Shown: in pieces, positions 8,535 to 17,465 of the stretch
How positions within the stretch are numbered: position 1 is the first letter of the stretch
Layout: each line of letters starts with the position of its first letter
Source of the DNA: Pseudomonas fluorescens
GTDB taxonomy: Bacteria > Pseudomonadota > Gammaproteobacteria > Pseudomonadales > Pseudomonadaceae
Length of the DNA: 64,000 nt
Assembly: GCF_005938625.1 (NCBI RefSeq)
Contig: NZ_VCNJ01000024.1
Location: 228,259-292,258, forward strand
Direction: 5' to 3'
Translations under genes and position numbers: made by a program
Notes under the pieces: model-generated
What the model saw: only the letters and a program-made list of their open reading frames with translations
Told to the model about the DNA's origin: nothing
Databases searched by the model: none

Positions 8535-9992
8535 TCACTCAAACCCGTCGCGTAAATTCCCATCGCGCGCGAGAAACCGCCCTTCCCTGCAACCATTCGC
8601 CTGCCCGTCGCGATAGCTCAGAACACCGTTGATCCAAACACCGTCGATGCCCAACGCCGCACGTTGCGGGTCGTGAAAGTCGGCCACATCACGCACAGTC
8701 ATCGGGTCGAACAACACCAGATCCGCCCAATATCCCTCACGAATCTCACCTCTTTCCTTCAAACCAAATCGCGCCGCCGACAACCCGGTCATCTTGTGCA
8801 CGGCGGTGTGCAGCGGAAACAATCCGACATCACGACTGAAATGCCCCAACACCCGTGGGAAAGCGCCCCACAGGCGTGGATGCGGGAACGGGTCTTCCGG
8901 CAGTCCGTCAGACCCGACCATCGATAACGGATGGGCGAGGATCCTTCGTACATCCGCCTCATCCATGCCGTAGTAAACCGCGCCCGCTGGTTGCAGGCGT
9001 TTGGCGGCGTCGAGCAGCGGCATGCTCCATTCGGCGGCAATGTCGATCAGGTCGCGGCCGCTGACCTCGGGGTGCGGCGTCGACCAGGTGATGGTGATGC
9101 GATGCGCATCGGTGACCTGCTTCAAATCCAGCGTCGAAGAACTCGCCGCATATGGGTAGCAATCGCAACCGACCGGGTGAGTTTTGGCGGCTTCTTCCAA
9201 CGACGCGAGCAATTGCGGACTGCGCCCCCAGTTACCCACGCCGGCGCATTTGAGGTGGGAAATGATCACTGGCGATTTGGCGTGACGGCCAATCTGAAAC
9301 GCCTCGTCCATCGCCTCCAGCACCGGCGCGAATTCACTGCGCAAATGCGTGGTGTACACCGCGCCGAATGCCGTCAGTTCTTCGGTCAGTTGCATCACTT
9401 CATCGGTGGAGGCGTTGTAGGCGCTGGCGTACGCCAGACCTGTGGATAAACCCAACGCACCGGCCTCAAGGCTTTCACGCAATTGCTCGCGCATCGCAGT
9501 GACTTCTTCCGGGGTCGCGGTGCGGAACAGGTCATCCAGATGATTACTGCGCAGCGCCGTGTGGCCGATCAGTGCGGCGACGTTCAGCGTGGTGTTCGCC
9601 GCTTCGACTGCCGCGCGGTAATCGCTGAAACGGGGATAAACGAACGCCGCCGCTGTACCGAGCAGGTTCATCGGATCCGGCGGATTGCCCTTCAAACTGA
9701 CGGGCGAGGCGCTGATCCCGCAGTTGCCGACAATCACTGTGGTCACGCCTTGGCTGAGTTTTGGCAGCATCTCTGGCTGACGAATCACCACCGTGTCGTC
9801 GTGGGTGTGCACGTCGATAAAACCCGGCGCCAGCACGCGGCCGGCGGCGTCGATTTCTTCGGTCGCCGTGGCGTCGGACAAATCGCCGATGCGCTCGATA
9901 CGGCCATCGCGGATGGCCACGTCGGCCTGGTAGCCGGGCGTGTTGCTGCCGTCGATGATCAGGGCATTGCGAATCAGGGTGTCGTACAACAT
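8535..9992 (-). CDS. N-acyl-D-amino-acid deacylase (D-aminoacylase)
   Basis: 485 residues from the ATG at 9992, with GGGAGAC upstream and one base after the RpiR stop. It is an amidohydrolase fold: metal site HTHDD after FIDV, then GNCG, the SHLKCAG segment, CDCYPYAASSSTLD, and the C-terminal GSDGLPEDPFPHPRLWG block specific to D-aminoacylases. The final HKMTGLSAARFGL and GYWADLVLFDP segments are family landmarks. It hydrolyses N-acyl-D-amino acids to the D-amino acid and a carboxylate. It is co-transcribed with an RpiR regulator and a GntP permease that probably imports the substrate or a related acid. Confidence 0.93.
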   Translation of the reverse strand: MLYDTLIRNALIIDGSNTPGYQADVAIRDGRIERIGDLSDATATEEIDAAGRVLAPGFIDVHTHDDTVVIRQPEMLPKLSQGVTTVIVGNCGISASPVSLKGNPPDPMNLLGTAAAFVYPRFSDYRAAVEAANTTLNVAALIGHTALRSNHLDDLFRTATPEEVTAMREQLRESLEAGALGLSTGLAYASAYNASTDEVMQLTEELTAFGAVYTTHLRSEFAPVLEAMDEAFQIGRHAKSPVIISHLKCAGVGNWGRSPQLLASLEEAAKTHPVGCDCYPYAASSSTLDLKQVTDAHRITITWSTPHPEVSGRDLIDIAAEWSMPLLDAAKRLQPAGAVYYGMDEADVRRILAHPLSMVGSDGLPEDPFPHPRLWGAFPRVLGHFSRDVGLFPLHTAVHKMTGLSAARFGLKERGEIREGYWADLVLFDPMTVRDVADFHDPQRAALGIDGVWINGVLSYRDGQANGCREGRFLARDGNLRDGFE

Positions 9993-9993
9993 G

Positions 9994-10854
9994 TCAGTCT
10001 CCCAGCGGCAGGTGATCGTCGCCGCCACGGTATTCATCGAGCGCCAGTTTGATCCGCCGCAGACGTTCTTGATTGTCTTCAGGATTGGCCAGCGCCAGCT
10101 CGGTGGCGAGCACGTCGATGGCGAGCAGCATGCCGTAGCGCGCCGCCGTCGGTTTGTAGATGAAGGAGGTTTCCGCACCTTGCAGCGGCAGGACGATCTC
10201 GGCCAGTTCCGCCAGCGGCGAGTCGGCGCGGGTGATGGCGAGAATGCGTGCGCCGTAGTTGCGCGCCAGTTCGACAGTCTCAAGCAATTCCGGGGTGATG
10301 CCGGTCAGCGAACAGACAATGACCACCTGTTCGGCGTTCAGGCTGGCGGCGGTGACGCGCATCATCACCGCGTCATGACACACCGCAATCGGGTAGCCGA
10401 GACGTACCAGGCGCACTTGCAACTCATCACTGCAAAGCGTCGAGCAACCGCCCATGCCGAAGGCGTGAATCATCCGTGCCTGGCCGAGCAATTTCACCGC
10501 ATCGGCGAAGCGTGACTCATCGAAATCGGCCAGATGCTGGCGCAGCGTGGTTTCTATGTCGCCGACGATCTGGCCGTAGAACGCCGACTGTTCAGGCGTG
10601 CCCGCCGGGTCGAGAAAGCGGCTGCCAACGCCGCTGGCCTGAGCCAGTTGCAGACGCAGATCACGCAGGTCGCGACAGCCGACGGTGCGGGCGAAACGCG
10701 ACAGCGTGGCGGTGCTGACTTCGGCGCGTTGCGCGAGGTCTTCGAGGCTGGCGCTGGCGGCGAAACCGACATCGTCGAGCATCAGGCGGGCGATACGGCC
10801 TTCGCCGGCGCTGAAGGAATCCTGACGGGCGCGGATCTGGTAGAGGATGTCCAT
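9994..10854 (-). CDS. RpiR-family transcriptional regulator (HTH + SIS)
   Basis: 286 residues. An N-terminal RpiR helix-turn-helix (LEDLAQRAEVSTATLSRFART, about 37-57) is followed by a SIS sugar-isomerase-like sensor domain (IHAFGMGGCSTLCSDEL and VIVCSLTGITPELLETVELA). SIS domains usually bind phosphosugars or amino sugars such as MurNAc-6-P, so a cell-wall-derived ligand is possible. It sits between the permease and the deacylase in one minus-strand operon, with gaps of 16 bases and 1 base. It probably controls that operon. Confidence 0.92.
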   Translation of the reverse strand: MDILYQIRARQDSFSAGEGRIARLMLDDVGFAASASLEDLAQRAEVSTATLSRFARTVGCRDLRDLRLQLAQASGVGSRFLDPAGTPEQSAFYGQIVGDIETTLRQHLADFDESRFADAVKLLGQARMIHAFGMGGCSTLCSDELQVRLVRLGYPIAVCHDAVMMRVTAASLNAEQVVIVCSLTGITPELLETVELARNYGARILAITRADSPLAELAEIVLPLQGAETSFIYKPTAARYGMLLAIDVLATELALANPEDNQERLRRIKLALDEYRGGDDHLPLGD

Positions 10855-10870
10855 GGGCGGCGGGCTCCGG

Positions 10871-12220
10871 TTACAGCAAGTAAGAAAGGCCGACGGTCAG
10901 GCCGAACGCGACTACCGAGATCAGCGTCTCAAGCACGGTCCAGGTCTTGAACGTCTGCGCGACCGTCATGTTGAAGTATTCCTTGATCAACCAGAAGCCG
11001 CCGTCGTTGACGTGGGAAAAGATAACCGAGCCAGCGCCAGTCGCCAGCACCAACAGTTCAGGGTGTGGATAACCCAGACCAATGGCCACCGGCGCGACCA
11101 CGCCGGACGCGGTGGTCATGGCCACGGTCGCCGACCCCGTGGCGATGCGCATCAGCGCAGCAAACAACCACCCCATGATCAGCGGCGACAGGTGAAATTC
11201 ATGAGCGAGGCCGACGATCTGATCGGTGACGCCCGCGTCGACCAGAATGCGGTTCAAGCCACCGCCAGCACCGACCAGCAAGGTGATACTGGCGGTAGGT
11301 GCCAGACATTCGTTGGTGAATTTTAGAATCGATTCGCGGTTGAAACCTTGGGCGATGCCCAGCGTCCAGAAACTCAGCAAGGTCGCCAGCAGCAGCGCAA
11401 TCACCGAGTTGCCGATGAACAGCAGGAACTGGCTGAAACCGCTGCTCGGCGTGGAAATCAGGTTGGCCCAACCGCCGATCAGCATCAACACCACCGGCAA
11501 CAGAATGGTCGCCATGGTGATGCCGAAACCCGGCAGTTTGTCGCGCGGTTCGCGGTCGAGGAATTGTTTTTCCAGCGGGTTATCCGCCGGCAATTGAATG
11601 CGCGGCACGATGAATTTGGCGTACAGCGGGCCGGCAATGATTGCCGTTGGAATGCCGATGGCAATCGCGTAGAGCAAGGTCTGCCCGACCGACGCCTGAT
11701 AGGCCTGCACCGCGAGCATCGCCGCCGGGTGCGGCGGCACCAGCGCATGCACCACCGACAGGCCGGCGACCATCGGCAACCCGACCATCAGAATCGACAC
11801 ACCCACGCGCCGCGCCACGGTGAATGCAATCGGCACCAGCAAGACGAAACCGACCTCGAAGAACAGCGGCAGCCCGACCAGAAACGCGATGCAAACCATC
11901 GCCCAATGCGCGTTTTTCTCACCAAACTTGTCGATCAGCGTGCGCGCCAACTGCTCGGCGCCGCCGGACTCGGCCATCATCTTGCCGAGCATCGTCCCCA
12001 GCGCGACCACCAGCGCAATATGCCCCAGCGTCTTGCCCACCCCGGCCTCATATGCCCCCACCACACCCGACGGCGGCATCCCCGCGACCAGCGCCAGGCC
12101 GATGGAAATCAGGGTGATGACGATGAACGGATTGAGCCGGTAACGGGCGATCAACACGATCAGCGCGATGATGGCAACGGCGGCATACACCAGCAGCCAA
12201 TAGCCGAAGGAAGGCGTCAT
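10871..12220 (-). CDS. GntP-family gluconate/organic-acid:H+ symporter
   Basis: 449 residues from the ATG at 12220 with GAGGAG upstream; the frame remains open for 18 more codons. Some 12 hydrophobic segments run through the protein. GntP landmarks include FGEKNAHWAMVCIAFLVGLPLFFEVGF and the C-terminal GAGSVIFSHVNDGGFWLIKE, a family signature. It is an inner-membrane proton symporter for gluconate-like hydroxy acids. As first gene of the D-aminoacylase operon it may import an N-acyl-D-amino acid or a D-hydroxy acid rather than gluconate (inference). Confidence 0.92.
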   Translation of the reverse strand: MTPSFGYWLLVYAAVAIIALIVLIARYRLNPFIVITLISIGLALVAGMPPSGVVGAYEAGVGKTLGHIALVVALGTMLGKMMAESGGAEQLARTLIDKFGEKNAHWAMVCIAFLVGLPLFFEVGFVLLVPIAFTVARRVGVSILMVGLPMVAGLSVVHALVPPHPAAMLAVQAYQASVGQTLLYAIAIGIPTAIIAGPLYAKFIVPRIQLPADNPLEKQFLDREPRDKLPGFGITMATILLPVVLMLIGGWANLISTPSSGFSQFLLFIGNSVIALLLATLLSFWTLGIAQGFNRESILKFTNECLAPTASITLLVGAGGGLNRILVDAGVTDQIVGLAHEFHLSPLIMGWLFAALMRIATGSATVAMTTASGVVAPVAIGLGYPHPELLVLATGAGSVIFSHVNDGGFWLIKEYFNMTVAQTFKTWTVLETLISVVAFGLTVGLSYLL

Positions 12221-12408
12221 GCGGTACTCCTCGAAAGGGTCACGTTCGAATGGGTTGTGAAACTCATAAATCATTTCGAGATCGAGATTTCAAACCGCAT
12301 GAAAGTAATTTTCGTGGAGAGGTAAGGGATGTCGCTAACAGATATGTTTTGTCGTGATTAATGAAACTCGCGGTGTGGGATTTACATACTTATGCAGCCA
12401 AAGCAAAA

Positions 12409-12503
12409 CCCCTGTAGGAGTGAGCCTGCTCGCGATTGCGCCATGTCAGTCAATATCATCATTGGCTGAATGACCGCTATCGCGAGCAGGCTCACTCCTA
12501 CAG
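12409..12503. repeat. REP pair, GTAGGAGTGAGCCTGCTCGCG family
   Basis: Head-to-head arms (about 12409-12436 and 12477-12503) around a variable 40-base centre. Same family as 6844 and 17355. Confidence 0.9.
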
Positions 12504-12537
12504 TTTGATTGCACTGCGTCAGGTGCAACGCGGATAA

Positions 12538-12630
12538 CCTGTGGGAGCTGGCTTGCCAGCGATGACGGCTGCACATTCAACTTAGATGCTGACTGGTGAA
12601 CCGCTATCGCTGGCAAGCCAGCTCCCACAG
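12538..12630. repeat. REP pair, GTGGGAGCTGGCTTGCCAGCG family
   Basis: Inverted arms at about 12538-12563 and 12604-12630, a different family from its neighbour 35 bases away. The two REP types stand in tandem in one gap. Confidence 0.9.
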
Positions 12631-12711
12631 GTTCGCGTCCAACCCTACGTTGTGTTTCTCTAAGCCAGCCAAGCGCTATACTCGCCTTACAAATTCCGTA
12701 GAGTCCCCGCC

Positions 12712-12873
12712 ATGACCTCCGCGCGTCGCACCAGAAAAAAACTGACAGCCGATACTCTGATCCGCGCAATCGCCAGCTCGACAGCCATAGAGACGGGCCA
12801 AAGTGTCGAGGCAATTGAGCGCAAACTCAAAGTCAGATCCAGTAAGTTTCTAAATTTGTCCCTGGCCAAGTAG
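12712..12873 (+). CDS. small basic hypothetical protein
   Basis: 53 residues: a basic N-terminus (MTSARRTRKKLTADTL) then a likely helix (IRAIASSTAIETGQSVEAIERKL) and a Lys/Ser-rich tail. I do not recognise a family. Its stop lies 8 bases from the stop of the convergent broken Fic gene. Small partners often accompany Fic toxins, but those normally precede Fic on the same strand, so a link is speculative. The ribosome site is poor. Confidence 0.45.
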   Translation: MTSARRTRKKLTADTLIRAIASSTAIETGQSVEAIERKLKVRSSKFLNLSLAK

Positions 12874-12881
12874 CGTCGACC

Positions 12882-13236
12882 TCAAGTCCACAACGCCTGT
12901 CGTACCCAATACTCCATGGGTTCGTAGTTGCAGTTCAGCCCCTGACTGATTGCTGCAAAATAAGCCTCTTTGTTTCGTTCCCAACTGCTGTAATCCAGCG
13001 GCACGTAGCCCGCCTGCACGGCCATGACATCCGCCAATAATCGCGACAAGCGCCCATTACCTTCGCGAAAGGGATGAATAAGGATGAACTCCACGTGCGT
13101 TACAGCGATGGCGCGAATCAGGTTCTCGTCCAGTTCGGGCCTGCACGGTGTGTATTTGGCAAGACAGTCCCTTTCAAATCCATCGAGCAACCGAGGGATT
13201 TGCCTTTGCCCCTTCTGCGTCGTAACGGTTAATCAT
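12882..13236 (-). pseudogene. Fic-family AMP-transferase, disrupted by internal deletion
   Basis: The C-terminal part is intact and carries the Fic catalytic motif HPFREGNGR (IHPFREGNGRLSRLL) in a 102-codon open frame ending at 12882. Upstream, at 13236, another frame begins MINRYDAEGAKA, which is how small Fic proteins start. The segment QIPRLLDGFERDCLAKY, normally about 90 residues further in, follows at once in a shifted frame. The middle of the protein, including the helices before the catalytic loop, is therefore missing and the two parts are out of frame. A TTG start inside could yield only the C-terminal fragment. Fic enzymes transfer AMP to Tyr/Thr/Ser hydroxyls of target proteins. 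Confidence 0.75.
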
Positions 13237-13376
13237 CCCTGTACCTGCTGAATTGGCGATGTTCAGAGCACCATAGGTCTGGCGCAATACAAGCGCAAAG
13301 CCTGAAACGAAAACGGCCGCCCGATGGCAGCCGTTCTGAAGGGTGATAGCAAAGCCCGGCGGGGCTCAAACACCCA

Positions 13377-14270
13377 TCACACCATTTCGTTACGAATCCA
13401 TTCAACCACTGACGTGCGTTTCGGCGCCCAGCCCAGCAGTTCACGCGCATGTTTGCCGCGCACTCGGCTGTTGGAGCCGAGGCCATAGTTGGCCATTTCG
13501 TAGCCCCATTCGGCTTCGGCGTCTTTCAATGGCCAGTCTTGCGGTTGGCCCAGGTTCAGCGCTTGGGCCATGGCAGTGGTCATGTCGATGAATGACGCTT
13601 CGCCGCTTTCAACGAAGTAGAACGTGCCCGGAACGTTTTTGGTCAGTGCCAGCAGGTAGAGGGCGACGACGTCTTCGATGTGCACGTTGGACCAGATGTT
13701 CTGGCCTGTGCCGACGTGGCGTACCACGCCGCTTTTGCGCGCTTGCTTGAGCAATCGCGGCAGTTGCACGCTGTCGCGATTGACGCCCAGGCTGTGGCCG
13801 TAAATCAGCGTGTTGCAGATGACGGCGGAATTCACGCCGTCCTTCGCCGCCGCGAGGATCAAGTTGTCGATGGCCACACGCGCCGCTTTGTCGACGGTCG
13901 GCTCTGGCAGGTTGTCCTCAAAGTAGATGACATCGCTGGATTTACCGCCGGAGGCATCGCCAACGATGCTCGAACCGCTGGTGTGCAGGAACACTTTGTT
14001 CGAACCGCGCAAGGCATCGAGCAAGGCTTCGACCGCGCCGCGATGGTCGCTGCTGGCGGCGTTGATCACCGCATCGGCAGCGCGGGCCTGTTCAACGAGT
14101 AGCGCTTTGTCATCGAGGGTGCCGATGACCGGGGTAATGCCGAGTGCTTTCAGCTCAGCCGCCTGTTCGGCGCTGCGCACCAGGCCGGTGACTTTATGCC
14201 CGGCCTGAACCAGACCGGTAGCGATCGAGCCGCCAATAAAACCGGCAGCGCCGGTGACGAATACGTTCAT
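13377..14270 (-). CDS. NAD(P)-dependent epimerase/dehydratase (atypical SDR)
   Basis: 297 residues from the ATG at 14270 (GGGAGTTACTCC upstream). The Rossmann motif VTGAAGFIGGSIA lies at residues 4-16. FLHTSGSSIVGD corresponds to the catalytic Ser region, and a YGHSLG segment supplies a Tyr. It resembles the NAD-dependent epimerase branch often annotated as YeeZ- or SDR-like oxidoreductases. Substrate unknown. It lies downstream of a LysR gene on the same strand, 103 bases away, so that regulator may control it. Confidence 0.85.
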   Translation of the reverse strand: MNVFVTGAAGFIGGSIATGLVQAGHKVTGLVRSAEQAAELKALGITPVIGTLDDKALLVEQARAADAVINAASSDHRGAVEALLDALRGSNKVFLHTSGSSIVGDASGGKSSDVIYFEDNLPEPTVDKAARVAIDNLILAAAKDGVNSAVICNTLIYGHSLGVNRDSVQLPRLLKQARKSGVVRHVGTGQNIWSNVHIEDVVALYLLALTKNVPGTFYFVESGEASFIDMTTAMAQALNLGQPQDWPLKDAEAEWGYEMANYGLGSNSRVRGKHARELLGWAPKRTSVVEWIRNEMV

Positions 14271-14373
14271 GGAGTAACTCCCTGCGTGAGTAAGTGATAG
14301 GACGAGTATCTGCCCCTGAGCTGGAGGGAAAAACCCGCCATCACCCAATTCACTCTTGCGCAGAGGTCACGAA

Positions 14374-15285
14374 TCAGCCCTTGAAATCGGCGCTGGCGTA
14401 GGCGGCGAGTTTGCTCTGGATGAAGTCGAGGAAGCACTGAATGCGCAACGCCAATTGCGAGTTACGGTAGTACACCGCGTTGATCGGCTGGCGATAACCG
14501 CTGTTGAATTCGCCGAGCAGGACTTTCAAACGGCCGGCACGGATGTCGTCGATGGTCATGAAGTGCGACAGGCAAGCGATGCCCTGCCCTTCCAGCGCCA
14601 GATGACGCACGGTCTCGCCGCTGGAGGCGCTGATCGCCGGGGTGATTGGCCAGCGGTCGCCGTGCACGTAGCGCAGCGGCCATTGGTTGAGGCCTTCGTT
14701 CTGGGTGAAGCCAAGCAAGGTGTGTTCGCTCAGATCGGCGACTTGCTGCGGCGCGCCATGTTTTTCCAGGTAGGCGGGGCTGGCGACGATCAGCAGCGGA
14801 CTGCAGCCGAGCGAGCGCGCGTGCAGCGTCGAGTCAGCGAGAGTGCCGATACGGATGGCTACGTCGGTGCTTTGTTCCAGCAGGTCAATGATCAGGTCGT
14901 TACTGTTGAGTTCGAGCTGGATGTCCGGATAGAGCCGACGGAATTCGTCGATGTACGGGACCACTGCGTGGAGCATAAACGGCGATGCAGCGTTGATCCG
15001 CAGGCGCCCGGACGGGGTTTGCTGGCGCGAGGACAGGCGTTCTTCGAGTTGTTCCATCTGATCGAGAATCAGCTTGGCCTGCTCGAAGAAATATTTGCCC
15101 TCTTCGGTCAGATCCATACGCCGCGTGGTGCGGTTGATCAGCGTGGTGTCGAGCTTGGCTTCCAGCTTCGACAACGTGCGGCTGACCGCCGACGGCGTTT
15201 GCCCGACTTGCTCGGCGGCGGCGGAAATCGAACCGCATTCGATCACGCAGACGAAAATCTGCAACTCATCGGATCTGGCTTTCAC
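14374..15285 (-). CDS. LysR-family transcriptional regulator
   Basis: 303 residues if the GTG at 15285 is used, with AGAGGA seven bases upstream; no ATG is available. The N-terminal winged helix-turn-helix is clear (CGSISAAAEQVGQTPSAVSRTLSKLEAKL). The substrate-binding domain follows from about residue 90 (GRLRINAASPFMLHAVVPYI). It belongs to the CrgA/DmlR-like branch. The gene precedes the epimerase on the same strand and follows an MdaB gene across a REP element; either could be its target. Confidence 0.9.
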   Translation of the reverse strand: MKARSDELQIFVCVIECGSISAAAEQVGQTPSAVSRTLSKLEAKLDTTLINRTTRRMDLTEEGKYFFEQAKLILDQMEQLEERLSSRQQTPSGRLRINAASPFMLHAVVPYIDEFRRLYPDIQLELNSNDLIIDLLEQSTDVAIRIGTLADSTLHARSLGCSPLLIVASPAYLEKHGAPQQVADLSEHTLLGFTQNEGLNQWPLRYVHGDRWPITPAISASSGETVRHLALEGQGIACLSHFMTIDDIRAGRLKVLLGEFNSGYRQPINAVYYRNSQLALRIQCFLDFIQSKLAAYASADFKG

Positions 15286-15307
15286 GGGTGTCCTCTTTGA
15301 AATCGCC

Positions 15308-15380
15308 AAGATCGCAGCCTTCGGCAGCTCCTACATGGAAATGGGTTCCTGTAGGAGCTGCCGAAGGCTGCGATCTTTTG
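15308..15380. repeat. REP palindrome, GTAGGAGCTGCCGAAGG family
   Basis: Inverted arms 15308-15335 and 15349-15380 with a 13-base loop. It sits between the MdaB stop and the LysR start on the minus strand. Confidence 0.9.
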
Positions 15381-15409
15381 CTGTTACCACCGATAGTAGC
15401 TTGAAACAC

Positions 15410-16000
15410 TCAAGCCTTGAGGCCAAACACCTCGGTCAAATGCTGCTCATAACGCGCCACATCAGCCTCGATATTCGGCCGCTTCATCACGTCGACACAG
15501 AGGAACGTCGGCAACCCGGTCATACCGAGAAACTCGTTGGCCTTGTGGAATGGGAAGTACACCGCGTCGACACCTTTGGCCTCAAAGAAATCAGTCGGGT
15601 CATCAAAGGCCTGCTGCGGGGCATTCCAGGTCAGCGACAGCATGTATTGTTTGCCCTGAATCAGGCCACCGCTGCCGTACTTCTGCGACGCATCGGAACG
15701 GGTGCGGCCATCGCTGGCGTAAAGGCTGCCGTGGCCCTCGGTGAAGACTTCGTCGAGGTACTTTTTCACCGTCCACGGCGCGCCCATCCACCAGCCGGGC
15801 ATCTGATAAATGATCACGTCGGCCCAGAGGAATTTGGCCACTTCTTCGGCAACGTCGTAGCCCTCGTCGATAAGGGTGGTTTTGACGTTGACACCGCCGC
15901 GATCCAACACGCTCAGTGCAGCTTCGTGCAGGGTGGTGTTGTAACGACCGTCAGAGTGGGCGAATTTTTTACCGCCATTGAGCAACAGCACTTTTTTCAT
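15410..16000 (-). CDS. mdaB: NAD(P)H:quinone reductase of the MdaB type
   Basis: 196 residues. A flavodoxin-2 fold: VLLLNGGKKFAHSDGRYN at the N-terminus binds FAD/FMN phosphate. The segment WADVIIYQMPGWWMGAPWTVKKYLDEVF is characteristic of MdaB (modulator of drug activity B), as is the C-terminal YEQHLTEVF. It performs two-electron reduction of quinones with NADPH in the cytoplasm, protecting against redox stress. ATG at 16000 with a GAGG-type ribosome site. It is divergent from the ABM gene across 184 bases. Confidence 0.92.
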   Translation of the reverse strand: MKKVLLLNGGKKFAHSDGRYNTTLHEAALSVLDRGGVNVKTTLIDEGYDVAEEVAKFLWADVIIYQMPGWWMGAPWTVKKYLDEVFTEGHGSLYASDGRTRSDASQKYGSGGLIQGKQYMLSLTWNAPQQAFDDPTDFFEAKGVDAVYFPFHKANEFLGMTGLPTFLCVDVMKRPNIEADVARYEQHLTEVFGLKA

Positions 16001-16184
16001 GAGAAAGCCTCGGCGCAGCCATTGGGCTGGATGGAGAAGGGAAACTGGAATGGCGGCAGATTAACGATCCGCCTCGCGCGGAATAAGCCGGATTTGCGCA
16101 AAATACATTTGAGTAAAAAGCACGAATCGAACGCCGATTATTGCCATAGCATTCTTGGCCATCTGCATTTGAGGAGTTGTTGCG

Positions 16185-16499
16185 ATGAGTGAACGCCAGG
16201 GTTTTATCCTGCACGCCAAGACCCGCCCGGAAAAAGCCGAAGCCTTCGAGACGCTGTTTCGCGCCTATGTTGAGCCGAGTCGCGCCGAGCACGGCTGCAT
16301 CGAATACCACATGTTGCGCGACAAGGAAGACCCGACGCTGTTTATCTTCTACGAGATCTGGGCGTCGCAAGCGCACCTGGATGTGCATTCGAATCTGCCG
16401 CACATGAAGGCGTTTTTTGAACGGCGCATGGATTATCTGGAGCGTGATTTTGATATCCGCCAGATCGAAATGCTCAGCGAAGCCTCGGCTAACCGCTGA
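16185..16499 (+). CDS. antibiotic biosynthesis monooxygenase (ABM) domain protein, YgiN-like
   Basis: 104 residues making one ABM ferredoxin-like fold: FILHAKTRPEKAEAFETLF, then HGCIEYHMLRDKEDPTLFIFYEIWAS and HSNLPHMKAFF. These cofactor-free dimers oxidise quinols or related compounds; E. coli YgiN works next to MdaB in a quinone cycle. The divergent mdaB neighbour fits that pairing. The last 11 bases overlap the convergent TauE/SafE gene. Confidence 0.9.
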   Translation: MSERQGFILHAKTRPEKAEAFETLFRAYVEPSRAEHGCIEYHMLRDKEDPTLFIFYEIWASQAHLDVHSNLPHMKAFFERRMDYLERDFDIRQIEMLSEASANR

Positions 16500-17253
16500 T
16501 CAACAAATGGGCGCCGAGTGCGCCCAGACCGATAAAGAACACCCGCTTGAACAGCACGGCGCTGATGCGTTCGCGCAGCCATTGACCAAGCAACATGCCG
16601 AGAATGGCCGGGATCAGCGCCAGCAGCGAAGCGCTTAGTTCGCCGCCACCGAGGGCGCCACGCCAGAGCAATCCAGCGGCCAGCGCCAACGTCGAAACGG
16701 TGAAAGACAGGCCCAGCGCCTGCACCAGTTGATCGCGATTCAAGCCCAGCGCTTGCAGGTACGGCACCGCTGGAATCACGAAGACGCCGGTGGCCGAGGT
16801 GATGACCCCGGTGATCAAACCGCACGCCGGACCCAGCCAGCCTTCATGGCGTGGATTGACGCTCAGCGTTGGCAGAAACAAACCAGTCAACGCATAGAGC
16901 AACAGGGCCGCGCCGAGCCCGCGCACCACCCAATGCCCGCCCGTCATGCCGATCGACAACGTGCCGATAGCGGTGCCGAGGAAGATCATCAGCAACATTG
17001 GCCACAGGCGTTTGATCAGTACTTTCAAATGGCCGCCGAAGGCCAGTTGCCAGACATTGGTCAGGGTTGCCGGGATGATCAGCAAAGCGGCTGCCTGCGA
17101 CGGTGCCATAGCCAGACCGAGCAAGCCCATGGCGACGGTGGGCAGGCCGAGGCCGATCACGCCTTTGATCAGGCCGGCGAGAATGAAGGTCGCGATAACC
17201 AACAAGGACAGGGCCAGACCGAGGTGCTGGTAGAAATCTGTGAGTGTGTTCAT
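16489..17253 (-). CDS. TauE/SafE-family sulfite/organosulfonate exporter
   Basis: 254 residues with about eight hydrophobic segments. The first TauE repeat reads FILAGLIKGVIGLGLPTVAMGLL; the second begins GLITGVITSATGVFVIPAVPYLQALGL. The family exports sulfoacetate, sulfite or related anions, or serves as an anion channel, in the inner membrane. ATG at 17253. The divergent LysR gene across 212 bases is a likely regulator. Confidence 0.9.
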   Translation of the reverse strand: MNTLTDFYQHLGLALSLLVIATFILAGLIKGVIGLGLPTVAMGLLGLAMAPSQAAALLIIPATLTNVWQLAFGGHLKVLIKRLWPMLLMIFLGTAIGTLSIGMTGGHWVVRGLGAALLLYALTGLFLPTLSVNPRHEGWLGPACGLITGVITSATGVFVIPAVPYLQALGLNRDQLVQALGLSFTVSTLALAAGLLWRGALGGGELSASLLALIPAILGMLLGQWLRERISAVLFKRVFFIGLGALGAHLLISG

Positions 17254-17354
17254 GGCGCTACTGTGCGCCAGTCGGAGTTGGCTGAAAATCTGCCATATAC
17301 TGAGGCTGCCTCTCCCCTGGCAAGAGGCTGATATATTTTTGAGGCTTCTGGCTT

Positions 17355-17430
17355 CATCGCGAGCAGGCTCACTCCTACAGGTTTTGCGTCGCCACAGATC
17401 CCATGTAGGAGTGAGCCTGCTCGCGATGAG
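17355..17430. repeat. REP pair, GTAGGAGTGAGCCTGCTCGCG family
   Basis: Arms at 17355-17380 and 17402-17430 within the divergent promoter gap between the TauE and LysR genes, an unusual place for a REP. Confidence 0.9.
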
Positions 17431-17465
17431 GCCAGCCGAGACACCAGAACTTTCAGAGGCTGCCC

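Larger units (their letters stand above)
12221..12711. other. intergenic region with promoter space and two REP elements
   Basis: The first about 150 bases after the GntP start are AT-richer and must hold the operon promoter. A clear -35/-10 pair is not obvious. The rest is taken up by two REP pairs listed separately. I see no coding sequence. Confidence 0.5.

Noticed and set aside
10847..12325. Long plus-strand frames opposite the GntP and RpiR genes
   Set aside because: They are antisense shadows of high-GC codon use, with Arg/His/Gln-rich translations and no domain.
710..17430. REP palindromes considered as CRISPR or small RNA loci
   Set aside because: They occur in isolated inverted pairs without regular spacers. 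They are typical Pseudomonas REP elements.
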